Positions 26,326-34,895 of a stretch of DNA of 64,000 nucleotides are shown here, piece by piece (position 1 is the stretch's first letter; every line of letters starts with the position of its first letter). The position numbers and the translations under genes were made by a program. Source of the stretch: JAXMBN01 sp046349875. GTDB taxonomy: Bacteria > Planctomycetota > Planctomycetia > Pirellulales > Pirellulaceae. The notes under the pieces are model-generated. The model was not told the origin of the DNA. It did not search any database and saw only the letters and a program-made list of their open reading frames with translations. The stretch is taken from NCBI GenBank assembly GCA_046349875.1, contig JAXMBN010000015.1, positions 62,001 through 126,000 of the forward strand, given 5' to 3'.

Positions 26326-27636
26326 TTATTTGTTCGCCAGTGGCTCGAGTTTGGAAAGGCTACGCACAAAATTGACGATGTGCCAAATATCGTCATTGGT
26401 GAGCCCAGGTTGGCCAGGAGCCGAAGCCAAGGCCGCAGCTGGCATCGGAGACCCTGCGATGCCGAAACGAATGCGGCGGAAGATGTCGATCGGATCACTA
26501 CCACCGCGGAATTTACCTTCAGCGAGATTGCGTGGAGGAATAGGTTGCGGCTTCATGGCTCCAATTGCCAACAAAGGTCGTAAGGCATCCATATCGTCAG
26601 GAGCCACACCCCATTGAGCGTTGGCCATGTCCTTGACCCAGTCGTCATAGTCTGGCGGTTGCTTGCCATCACCCTTCCCTGATTCGCCATGGCACTTGGC
26701 ACACGTTGCAACGGTTCCAAGAAAAAGCTCTTTGCCTTTGGCGATGGACTCAGTCAGTTTTGCTGCATCACGATTCTCGGTCAGTCCATCGACAGGGAAT
26801 TCCGTCGGAGGCGGAAAATCTTGCACTTGATCATTGGCATTCAACCAAGCATCGGCGATGGCAGTCAGTTTTTCATTGGCCAGTTCTAGTTGCTCTTCCA
26901 GCTTGTTCTTGGCTTTGCCATCAGGGCTATAAACGCGTTCGGGTGGATCGGAATCGAGTTCCATGTTGAAGGCGGCTTCCTTGAGCAGTTCACGCTCCAG
27001 TTCGCCACGAATCGACAGGTAGACTACGTAATCGGTGAGTGCATTGATCTGTTTGTCGTTCAGCTTATCGAAAACGGGCATCTGCGATCCCGCAAGTCCC
27101 TTTTTCAGATCGCGTACGATATCGAGCCTCGCAGGTTTTGAATTGCGGGGTGTGCTCTTGAACTTGAAGACACCCATTCGAAAATCGCGAGGATAAGGAT
27201 TCTGTGAGGCGGCCGTCGTTCCACGTCCATTGCCGGTTTCACCATGGCAGGTCACACACAACTGACGATAAAGGCCATGATCGGAAGGCTCTTTGGAGGC
27301 AGGGGCAGGTCCTGCGGCCATCTTAAGATTCTCGAGCGAGAAGAGTTCCTTGTAGCCAGCGTCTTGCAATGCTTTAGGAATCTTGGGATCGTCGGGCGTT
27401 CCAAACCATTCCACGAGAAGTTGCTGTGCGTCGTTCAGAGGTTGCTTCATCAAGTTCGCTCCTTGGTCGGTGACGAGTTCTTGTTGAAGCTTCAAGCGTT
27501 CTGCATAAACCATGTTCGGCTCAAAAGCCACAGGGTCGACTTCGGGTGGATTGCATCCGGCCAAAGCCAGGGCCATCGTGCAGCAACCTGCGAGAATGGG
27601 TTTTACCTTCACGTCATGACGCGAGTTTTTTTTCAT
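26326..27636 (-). CDS. Dihaem cytochrome c lipoprotein
   Basis: A 436-residue protein from ATG 27636. This start puts a lipoprotein signal at the N-terminus (ILAGCCTMALALAGC, lipid Cys28); the frame is open to 27705 but reads non-signal sequence there. Two class I cytochrome c domains follow, CVTCH near residue 127 and CAKCH near 311, each followed by a G-x-G-x-G segment (GETGNGRG, GESGKGDG). The methionine axial ligands probably lie in GLAGSQMPVFDKL and FGIAGSPMPAAAL. Between them is a helical linker with QVQDFPPPTEFPVDG. It should be an envelope-anchored electron carrier, perhaps for a terminal oxidase encoded elsewhere. A strong terminator follows, and the gene appears monocistronic. Confidence 0.88.
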   Translation of the reverse strand: MKKNSRHDVKVKPILAGCCTMALALAGCNPPEVDPVAFEPNMVYAERLKLQQELVTDQGANLMKQPLNDAQQLLVEWFGTPDDPKIPKALQDAGYKELFSLENLKMAAGPAPASKEPSDHGLYRQLCVTCHGETGNGRGTTAASQNPYPRDFRMGVFKFKSTPRNSKPARLDIVRDLKKGLAGSQMPVFDKLNDKQINALTDYVVYLSIRGELERELLKEAAFNMELDSDPPERVYSPDGKAKNKLEEQLELANEKLTAIADAWLNANDQVQDFPPPTEFPVDGLTENRDAAKLTESIAKGKELFLGTVATCAKCHGESGKGDGKQPPDYDDWVKDMANAQWGVAPDDMDALRPLLAIGAMKPQPIPPRNLAEGKFRGGSDPIDIFRRIRFGIAGSPMPAAALASAPGQPGLTNDDIWHIVNFVRSLSKLEPLANK

Positions 27637-27926
27637 GATTGGGGTCTCGCCCGAAATAATTTTCAAGAAAACGGAGTTTCCAAATCTACTATACTTTTGT
27701 GGCACGCAGGCAAGTAGCGGCGTCGATCGCGTTCCCTATTGCTTCAAGTTCGCTAATGCGCAGTTCCAATCGGAAACATTCGAAGGACAACCTCGATTAT
27801 CATGACTTCGCTCTGCCCCGCCAAGCTTGGTGGGGCACCCGCGACAATTTGGCCACAAGGTCCGCATGCATGATTTCCGCTTCATCTTCAGGGATTTGAA
27901 GTATCTTGCAACCGAAGCTTCAACTG

Positions 27927-28943
27927 ATGCCAACAAAAAAAACGGGGTTCGCTCCCAAAGAAACGACATGCGCTGTTTCATCGGCTCATATTCACAGCTT
28001 CCGTAGCGGATATAGCTTTCTGGAATTGATCGTCTCACTCACCATTTTGCTATTGCTGGTTGGCCTCTTGGTGCCTGCTGTCCAACAAGCTCGCTCAGCG
28101 GCACGGCGGATATCGTGTGCCAGCCACCTATCGCAATTATTGATCGCGGTCCATAGCTACGAATCTTCACACGGCTACCTACCATCTGCCTGGACACCAA
28201 TTCCAGGAACTGCCGACGGCTGGTCTGCATTCGTGATGCTGCTTCCTTATGTCGATCAACCCAATCTTTTTAGTTCCATCGACCTTCGACAAACTTGGAA
28301 CCAACAAGTCATCGCGTATCCAACGAATCCGCAGAATCCTATCGCATTGAAGCAATACCCTTTGCCCGTTACCGAATGTCCGGATCATGGAAGCGGCGTG
28401 CGGGGAGTCAATTATGCGGTGAATCGAGGTACCTGGATGTATTATGATCCAGCCGATCCAAAACGCGGTGATGGTGCATTCATTTCTGGACCCGTTGGAT
28501 TGCGGCTCAGTTCCTTTACCGATGGACTTGGACAAACGATCGCTTTGGGGGAAGTTACCAGTGGCAATGGGTACTGGCAGAATACTGCCCAGACTCGATT
28601 AACGCCTCCTCCCGCAGGAAACATCTTATCGAAGAGTCTCGGCGGAACTTGGGTAACCGGTTCGGGACATCTCGATTGGAAAAATGGGCAGGCCATTGAG
28701 ACCGGCTTTGTGTTCTCAAGGAGACTGGTGAAGCAATCTGACTGGATCAATCTCACTGAAGGGGCTCATCCGACAGCTCCCAGTTTTGAAGCATTCAGTT
28801 GCAAAGCTATCATACCGGTGGCTTTCAAGTCGGACGGGTAGATGGCTCGGTGATTTTCATGTCGAGCGGCTCGATCCCAAAATGGTTCAAGCTTGGTCAC
28901 AAGGATGGGCGATGAGCTGGATACGCTTTCGTTCGACTACTAA
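27927..28943 (+). pseudogene. DUF1559 pseudopilin-like protein, C-terminus frameshifted
   Basis: From ATG 27927 (a TTG at 27906 is also in frame) the protein has a type IV pilin-like N-terminus, GYSFLELIVSLTILLLLVGL, here SFLELI in place of the usual FTLVELL. SAARRISCASHLSQLLIAVH and the DUF1559 body follow. Frame 1 ends at 28841, but the conserved DUF1559 C-terminus continues elsewhere: SYHTGGFQVGRVDGSVIFMS (about 28807-28866), RLDPKMVQAWSQGW (about 28868-28910), and GDELDTLSFDY to a TAA at 28941-28943. Three indels within about 110 bases explain this. DUF1559 proteins are abundant in planctomycetes and thought to be type II-like pseudopilins; the role of single members is unknown. Without the shifts the protein would be about 338 residues. 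Confidence 0.82.
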
Positions 28944-29002
28944 AACTCGCCTATCGAGAAAGCACCTAATCTCTTAAAGTCCCAGCGAGTCCGTTGTCTC
29001 GC

Positions 29003-29090
29003 CGTTGACTTCCGTCCCTTGGAAGGTGCTTCGTTGACTTCCAGTCCCTTGGAAGGTATTTGGTTAACTTCCAGTCCCCTAAAAAGTGTT
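29003..29090. repeat. 29-30-bp tandem repeat, three copies
   Basis: CGTTGACTTCCAGTCCCTTG and the next ten bases recur three times at 29003, 29032 and about 29061. The third copy differs most (GTTAACTTCC, CCCTAAAAAG). It is intergenic, upstream of the secreted-protein gene. Both strands contain short open frames through it but no known protein. Confidence 0.75.
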
Positions 29091-29192
29091 TGGCGATCGC
29101 AACGGATCCTAGTCGAAAAGCCGACCGGAAGGCGAAGAATCGTGATCAACACCAATCATTACGCCTTCCATCTTGATTACCGAGCAAAGGAC

Positions 29193-30190
29193 ATGCAAAG
29201 CAATCCAAGGCTTCCCTATACGCTTCGATGGTTGAGTGTGCTTTTCGTCACGTGCATGGTGATGGATCAAGCCCGAGGGCAATCGCAATTGCCAGGACCT
29301 CAAGCTGCGCCGCAAGTTCCTTTGGCCTCCACCTTCGGAAATCGAGGATGATTGGGCCACCAGCGATTTTGCTGGATTGGGACGTATCCCAGATTTCGAC
29401 GATCAGCCAACGGTTCCCAAGATCCACCTTCCACCAAACATGGAAGGGGCAGAGCCGATTTTGCAATCGGAAGTCTCGCCGGAGATGACCGGTTGATTCG
29501 ATGGTTGAAGTGCTCTCCCAGAGACCTGCCGAAGACAAGCGGAAGTGGGGAAAGCAAAAAGAAGTATGGGATGGATTGGATATCGAGCGCCAAGGCTTGC
29601 GCATCGAAACACACCGTAAGTATAAGAAGGTCGATCAGGGAACCTGGTCGCGCTACTTCGTCGAGTTGATCGATCCTGCCAATGAATTGCAGATTCGTAT
29701 CTACGATCTCAAAGAAGTTAGACCCGGAGTGTTGTTCTTCCGTACGAGCGTCGAAGCTCCGATCAAAGTCTATGGTCAAGTACGAAGGTACCAATGGGAT
29801 GTTCGAACCTTCAGCATCTCCGCACAGGCCAATGCGCGATCCCGAATGACGACCGAAACAGAACTATCGATCCAGCTCAACCCCGTGCTCTTGCCCCCTT
29901 CTGTAACATTGACTCCGAAGATCCTGGATGCCAAAGTGGAACTGCTCGAGTTTCAAGTCACGCGTATCAGTCATGTCAAAGGATCGGTTGCCAAGGTGTT
30001 GGGAAGTTCCTTGCGAGAAGTGCTCGATCGTAAGCTTGCAGAATACGATGACAAGCTAGTCGAGAAGATGAATAAACAACTCGACAAACAGAAGGACCAT
30101 TTTCACGTATCGGCTGACAAATGGTTGGGAAGTTCTCTGAAGACCAAGGTCGATCCGATTCCAATGCCGATACCGGCGTCCATGCCTTAA
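29193..30190 (+). pseudogene. Secreted conserved hypothetical protein, frameshifted
   Basis: ATG 29193 starts a signal peptide (RWLSVLFVTCMVMDQARGQS) followed by a Pro/Gln-rich stretch. Around 29335 the frame changes to SEIEDDWATSDFAGLGRIPD and LPPNMEGAEPILQSEVSPEM, which stops at about 29494. A third frame from ATG 29501 carries the main domain of about 229 residues: WDGLDIERQGLRIETHRKYK, YFVELIDPANELQIRIYDLK, and a C-terminal helix-rich part (LREVLDRKLAEYDDKLVEKM). Two indels would restore one protein of about 330 residues. If the downstream ORF is instead translated alone, it would lack an export signal. I do not recognise the family; it looks like a planctomycete hypothetical protein. Confidence 0.6.
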
Positions 30191-30222
30191 TTGCGATTTC
30201 AACCGCGACGCGGAAGTGAGCT

Positions 30223-31944
30223 CTACTGAGGCTTGGGATTCCATGCAGCTGAGCGTTCGTAAGCGACCTGTCCGTTCAAGATGGTGAAAGCGATAGGAGT
30301 CTTGTGAATTTGAGGAATGGGTATCGCAAAGATATCTTCTTCCCATATCACGAGGTCGGCCAGCATTCCGGGTGCGATCAGACCTTTTTCCTTTTCCGCG
30401 AATTCCGCATAAGCAGAGCCATAGGTATAAGCATCAAGCGTTTGGCGGAGTGTTAGTCGTTCTTGAGGTAGAAATCCTTCTGCTGGTTGACCATCCAAGG
30501 TTTGACGAGTGACGGCGACGTGGATTCCTGGACGTGGATCGATCCCAACTACGGGCCAATCGGTACCAAAGGCCAATCGTCCTTCTGCTTTTCGGATGGA
30601 ATTCCATGCCCAAGCTCGCTGAGCACGTTCTTCACCCAGATTGATCGCCCAGACTTCAAAAATGTTCTTGTTTGGGTGAGCGTGAAATGGTTGCATGCTT
30701 GCTAGGACACCTAGTTTGGCAAGTCGAGAGATATCTTGTGGTTGTATGGTTTCGATATGCTCAAGTCGATGGCGTCGCTCACGATTCGGTTGTGGATGGT
30801 TCTGCGCTGCTTTTTCGAACGCATCGAGGGTCATGCGGATACCAGCGTCTCCAATGGCATGAACCATGATTTGCCAATCGTTCGCATCGAGGTAACCAAT
30901 CATCTGATCCAAAGCGGAGGGGTCGTATTCGGGCAATCCACGCGAAGGTCGATTCGCGTAAGGGCTAAGTAGTGCAGCCGTGTGCGCTTCGATCACGCCA
31001 TCGACATAGAGTTTGACTGATTGCAGATGAAGGTGTTTGTATCGTTGACGCAGCTGAGTCAAATGTTCTAGTTCCTCTTGGTTCATCGTCGGACGCACTT
31101 CCAACGCAATCCGCATGCGGGGTTTCAACGAAGGGGAAGTGATCCATTTCTCAAGGACGAGCAAGTCTTTCTCGAAGACGCCAGCCTCTTGGACTGAGGT
31201 AACTCCTAGCTGAAGAGCTTGCTGAGCACCGTCATCGAGAGCACGGAGCTTTTCTTCCAGGCTCGGTTGCGGAATCACTTTTTCAATAAGTTCTTGCGCG
31301 GCTTCTTTCAGGACGCCGGTAGGGTTGCCTGATTCATCTCGAACGATGATGCCTTGCGGGGGATCGGGCGTTTTGCGATCGATACCGGCAAGCTCGAGCG
31401 TTTTGGAATTGACCCACACCGTGTGTCCGTCGTAGCAACGCATGATCGCTGGCCGATCCTGAACGATGGCATCGAGAATCGATTTGTGGGGAAGTCCACC
31501 TTCGAATGCGCCATAGACCCAGCCACGGCCTTGTATGCAAACTCGATTTGGTTGAGAAGCGACGAACGATCGAATGCGCGACTCCACTTCGGCTTGATCG
31601 TTGGCATCGAGGAGTTGAACCTGATCGAGCGAGAGGCTGCCTGAGAGAAAGTGGACGTGTGCGTCATTGAAGCCTGGTGTGACGCTCCGCCCTTTGCCAT
31701 CGATCCATCGAGTGTTAGGACCTTTCCAAGATTCCATTGCTGCGTTCGAGCCGATCGCAACGATGCGCGATCCCACGATGGCCAATGCCTCAACCGATTC
31801 GGAATCGCGAGTCACCACTTTGGCATGATGGACGATCAAATCGGCAGCGCGAATATCAGAACGCTTTGGTGTGGTTTGACCGCCAACGTTTCCCCACAAT
31901 CCGAAGCCAACACATAGACTCAACCAACACGCGCGAAAAATCAT
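30223..31944 (-). CDS. Exported amidohydrolase family 3 protein (YtcJ-like)
   Basis: A 573-residue metal-dependent hydrolase. ATG 31944 gives a Sec signal (ACWLSLCVGFGLWGNVGG); the upstream in-frame extension to 32046 is not signal-like. Family motifs are in order: TPGFNDAHVHFLSG (metal HxH), GRGWVYGAFEGG, VHAIGDAGIRMTLDAFEKA, RRHRLEHIETI, and the late Asp in FGTDWPVVGIDPRPG. The C-terminal LADLVIWEEDIFAIP segment is typical. Members hydrolyse amide or imide bonds in small molecules; the natural substrate is unknown, and export is common in planctomycete versions. The start lies 184 bases from the divergent sulfatase gene. Confidence 0.9.
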   Translation of the reverse strand: MIFRACWLSLCVGFGLWGNVGGQTTPKRSDIRAADLIVHHAKVVTRDSESVEALAIVGSRIVAIGSNAAMESWKGPNTRWIDGKGRSVTPGFNDAHVHFLSGSLSLDQVQLLDANDQAEVESRIRSFVASQPNRVCIQGRGWVYGAFEGGLPHKSILDAIVQDRPAIMRCYDGHTVWVNSKTLELAGIDRKTPDPPQGIIVRDESGNPTGVLKEAAQELIEKVIPQPSLEEKLRALDDGAQQALQLGVTSVQEAGVFEKDLLVLEKWITSPSLKPRMRIALEVRPTMNQEELEHLTQLRQRYKHLHLQSVKLYVDGVIEAHTAALLSPYANRPSRGLPEYDPSALDQMIGYLDANDWQIMVHAIGDAGIRMTLDAFEKAAQNHPQPNRERRHRLEHIETIQPQDISRLAKLGVLASMQPFHAHPNKNIFEVWAINLGEERAQRAWAWNSIRKAEGRLAFGTDWPVVGIDPRPGIHVAVTRQTLDGQPAEGFLPQERLTLRQTLDAYTYGSAYAEFAEKEKGLIAPGMLADLVIWEEDIFAIPIPQIHKTPIAFTILNGQVAYERSAAWNPKPQ

Positions 31945-32060
31945 GTTGTACCTAAGCGGTTGCCAACCGCATGTTTGGATGAAACCGTTGCTGCAATATT
32001 GTCTGCATTCTTTCGTGAAGACCATCAAGGTGCAAGTCCTCGGCATTCAAAGAAAACGCT

Positions 32061-32091
32061 TTGAGTATCTTCATGGGGGTTATGCTAAAAT
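32061..32091 (+). promoter_or_regulatory. Possible sigma-70-type promoter of the sulfatase gene
   Basis: TTGAGT (32061-32066), a 19-base spacer and TAAAAT (32086-32091), with TG just before the -10 hexamer making it an extended -10. The ATG of the sulfatase follows 36 bases later, behind an AAGGA Shine-Dalgarno sequence. A related GGGCTAAAATAG string occurs at 47461 upstream of the gene at 47556. Confidence 0.4.
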
Positions 32092-32127
32092 AGTGGACTT
32101 GACCTCCTCTCTTTAAAGGACCCACCT

Positions 32128-33558
32128 ATGGTTGCTCGCTTGTTACTCTTACTCGGAGTCGCTCTCGGAATTGGTGTTTTGGCATTACCCGCCTATGGAC
32201 AAAGGGATTTGAAACGACCGAATCTCATTTGGATCATGGCCGATGATCTCGGCTATGGTGAACTGGGATGTTATGGGCAGAAGGTCATCCAAACACCTCG
32301 TTTGGATGCTATGGCGAAACAAGGAATGCGGTTCACGCAGTTTTACTCGGGAGCTACGGTTTGCGCGCCATCGCGAAGTGTTTTGATGACGGGTCAGCAC
32401 CACGGTCATACGAAAGTGCGAGGCAATGCAGGTGCCAAGAATCCAGCCGCCCAAGCGCTTCGGAGCAATGAAACAACGGTGGCTCGATTGCTTCACGAGG
32501 CCGGTTACCGAACGGCCTTGGTCGGCAAATGGGGGTTAGGGGATATCGGTGAGGCATCGACTGGTTTGCCTCGATCGCAAGGGTTCGATACCTTCTTTGG
32601 ATATCTCAATCAAACGCACGCTCACAATCATTTTCCGAGCTTTCTTTGGCGCAACGAAGCCAAAGTAGAGCTTCCAAACAAAGTCCATCCTGTCGGCGAG
32701 ACAGGGGCTGGATATGCCACCGAAGCCAAGGCTTTCGCCGATGATCTTTTTGTCGAAGAGTGCATCGATTTTGTTAGAAAAGAACGCGATCAACCCTTCT
32801 TTCTCTATTGGAGTCTTGTAACGCCTCATGCCAACAATGAGCGCCGACGCGACCTACAGAACGGAGCTCACGTTCCGGATTTTGGTCCCTATGCGGATCG
32901 CGATTGGAGCGATCAGGATAAGGGACATGCGGCCATGATCACGCGCCTTGATCATCATGTTGGAAGGCTGCTCGATGAACTCAAAGCTCTTCAGTTAGAC
33001 CAAAACACCTTGGTCATCTTTACGAGTGACAATGGACCGCACAACGAAAGTAACCATTCGTTGGAACGCTTTCAGCCGGCCGGGCCTTTGCGAGGTATCA
33101 AACGCAGTTTGACGGATGGGGGAATCCGCGTTCCGGCCATCGCCTGCTGGCCTGGAACGGTTGCTGCTGATGTGGTCTCACCGCATGTGGCCTACTTTGG
33201 TGATTGGATGGCTACCGCCTGTGAGTTGGCCAAGATCGAACTACCAGCCGATCGAGATTCTATTTCATTTGTATCGTCGTTACGCGATCCCCAAGGGCGT
33301 CAGAAGCAAAGTCATGCGTTTCTGTATTGGGAATTTCATGAGAACGGATTTAGCCAAGCAGCATTGATGGAGGGACGTTGGAAAGGCATTCGACTCAAAC
33401 GCAAAGAGGCTCCATTGGAGCTTTATGACTTGCAGAATGATATTGGCGAAACCAAGAACGTGGCTATGGATAATCCCGAGATCGTGGCAAAAATCGATCG
33501 TTACCTTGCCCAAGCGCGGTCCGAATCGGAAGAGTGGAAGCCGAACTACGGTAAGTAA
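32128..33558 (+). CDS. Secreted sulfatase (arylsulfatase family)
   Basis: A 476-residue intact sulfatase. The Sec signal ends at LPAYGQ. The metal segment PNLIWIMADDLGYGELG is followed by the formylglycine motif C79-A-P-S-R83 with SVLMTGQ, and GKWGLGDIGE. Then come the substrate-site histidine region (YWSLVTPHANNE), the second metal segment FTSDNGPHNE, and LRGIKRSLTDGGIRVPAIAC. It resembles GALNS/arylsulfatase A-type planctomycete enzymes. It would remove sulfate esters from algal or animal polysaccharides in the periplasm once a formylglycine-generating enzyme has modified Cys79. It is the only uninterrupted one of three sulfatases here. Its stop is one base from the end of the complementary gene at 33560. 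Confidence 0.93.
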   Translation: MVARLLLLLGVALGIGVLALPAYGQRDLKRPNLIWIMADDLGYGELGCYGQKVIQTPRLDAMAKQGMRFTQFYSGATVCAPSRSVLMTGQHHGHTKVRGNAGAKNPAAQALRSNETTVARLLHEAGYRTALVGKWGLGDIGEASTGLPRSQGFDTFFGYLNQTHAHNHFPSFLWRNEAKVELPNKVHPVGETGAGYATEAKAFADDLFVEECIDFVRKERDQPFFLYWSLVTPHANNERRRDLQNGAHVPDFGPYADRDWSDQDKGHAAMITRLDHHVGRLLDELKALQLDQNTLVIFTSDNGPHNESNHSLERFQPAGPLRGIKRSLTDGGIRVPAIACWPGTVAADVVSPHVAYFGDWMATACELAKIELPADRDSISFVSSLRDPQGRQKQSHAFLYWEFHENGFSQAALMEGRWKGIRLKRKEAPLELYDLQNDIGETKNVAMDNPEIVAKIDRYLAQARSESEEWKPNYGK

Positions 33559-33559
33559 C

Positions 33560-34342
33560 CTAAGGGTTCTTTCCTTGTAGTGCTTTTCGATAGGCTTGGA
33601 TCTGTTCACGAAGGGATTCGGGTGGACGGATTCGAGCTCCTTCTTCTTGCATGCCTCGAAGATCATCTTGTGATGTCTGAACCGATCGCTTTTGGCTCGA
33701 GGTTTGTTGGAAACCGAGGGCCTTAAGCGCTTCTTCGAGTTCGCGCTTCTTATTGGGATCGCGCATCGCTTCTTCTTTGGCTTTCCGCCAACGGTCTGAA
33801 AACGCTCGCAAATCCTCTGGGCTCCACCGTAGTTTCTTCAACAGCTCGGGGTCAGGCTGTTCTCGTTGTCGATCCAAATAATCGAGAACGAGATCGGTCG
33901 CCTTCTGCGCGTATTCGGGGGATGCCGGATCTGCTCGCTCAGGTCCCGTGGCTGAACTACCAGAAGAACTGTTGCGATTGCTATTGCGTCCCGACTCGTT
34001 GCCACGTTGCATTTTGTTACTGGATCCGGGCCCCGATGAACTCGAAGGTTGGGATGCTTCCGATCCACTGTTGTTAGAGTTTTTGTCGGAGGGATTCGAA
34101 CCCGACTGGGCTTGACCCTCGTTCGAGGACTGGCCTGGGGAAGAGTTTTTCTGTGACGAATCACTGCCCTTGGAGTCACTTCCCTTGGAGTCACTTCCCT
34201 TAGAGTCACTTCCCTTAGAGTCACTTCCCTTAGAGTCACTGCCCTTGGAGTCACTGCCCTTGGAGTCACTGACCTTGGAGTCACTGCCCTTGGAGTCACT
34301 GCCCTTGGAGTCACTGCCCTTGGAGTCACTGCCCTGAGTCAC
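33560..34342 (-). pseudogene. C-terminal part of the repeat-split membrane protein
   Basis: This open frame holds what appears to be the C-terminus of the gene that begins at 37262. It starts inside the minisatellite with GSDSK pentapeptides. A Ser/Asn/Gly-rich section follows (SSPGQSSNEGQAQSGSNPSD). Last comes a structured helical end of about 110 residues (YAQKATDLVLDYLDRQREQP, LRWSPEDLRAFSDRWRKAKE, ELEEALKALGF). No start codon with a ribosome-binding site precedes it, so independent translation is unlikely. Short 13- and 14-base repeat units between 34330 and 34740 put it out of frame with the N-terminal part. It is marked as a broken segment, not a separate gene. Confidence 0.7.
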
Positions 34343-34895
34343 TGCCCTTGAGTCACTGCCCTTGGAGTCACTGCCCTGGAGTCACTGCCCTTGAGCCGCC
34401 CTGAGTCACTGCCCGGAGTCACTGCCCTTGGAGTCACTGCCCTTGGAGTCACTGCCCTTGGAGTCACTGCCCTTGGAGTCACTGCCCTTGGAGTCACTGC
34501 CTTGGAGTCACTGCCCTTGGAGTCACTGCCCTTGGAGTCACTGCCTTGGAGTCACTGCCTTTGGAGTCATTTCCTTGGAGTCACTTGGAGTCATTTCCCT
34601 TGGAGTCGTTGCCCTTGGAGTCGTTGCCCTTGGAGTCGTTGCCCTTGGAGTCGTTGCCCTTGGAGTCGTTGCCCTTGGAGTCGTTGCCCTTGGAGTCGTT
34701 GCCTTTGGAGTCGTTGCCTGGAGTCGTTGCTTGGAGTCGTTGCCTTTGGAGTCGTTGCCTTTGGAGTCGTTGCCCTTAGCGTCATTGCCCTTAGCGTCAT
34801 TGCCCTTAGCGTCATTGCCCTTAGCGTCATTGCCCTTTGAGTCATTGCCCTTTTGAGTCATTGCCCTTTGAGTCATTGCCCTTTGAGTCCATGTT
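34155..34895. repeat. 15-bp coding minisatellite, roughly fifty units
   Basis: The plus-strand unit is TGGAGTCACTGCCCT or close variants. On the complementary strand it encodes Gly-Ser-Asp-Ser-Lys in the left part (to about 34560) and Gly-Asn-Asp-Ser-Lys in the right part. The last few units vary (GNDAK). Most units are exactly 15 bp, which would preserve frame. However, several are 13 or 14 bp (near 34331, 34345, 34374, 34500, 34545, 34715 and 34730), and two spots are more degenerate (34392-34420, 34565-34590). The tract therefore breaks the reading frame several times as written. Confidence 0.9.

Noticed and set aside
34391..34856. Plus-strand frames of repeated ESLPL and GVVAL
   Set aside because: They exist only because the 15-bp minisatellite is open in several frames.
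34155..34895. Repeat array considered as CRISPR
   Set aside because: The units are contiguous 15-bp tandem repeats without unique spacers, and no cas gene is near.
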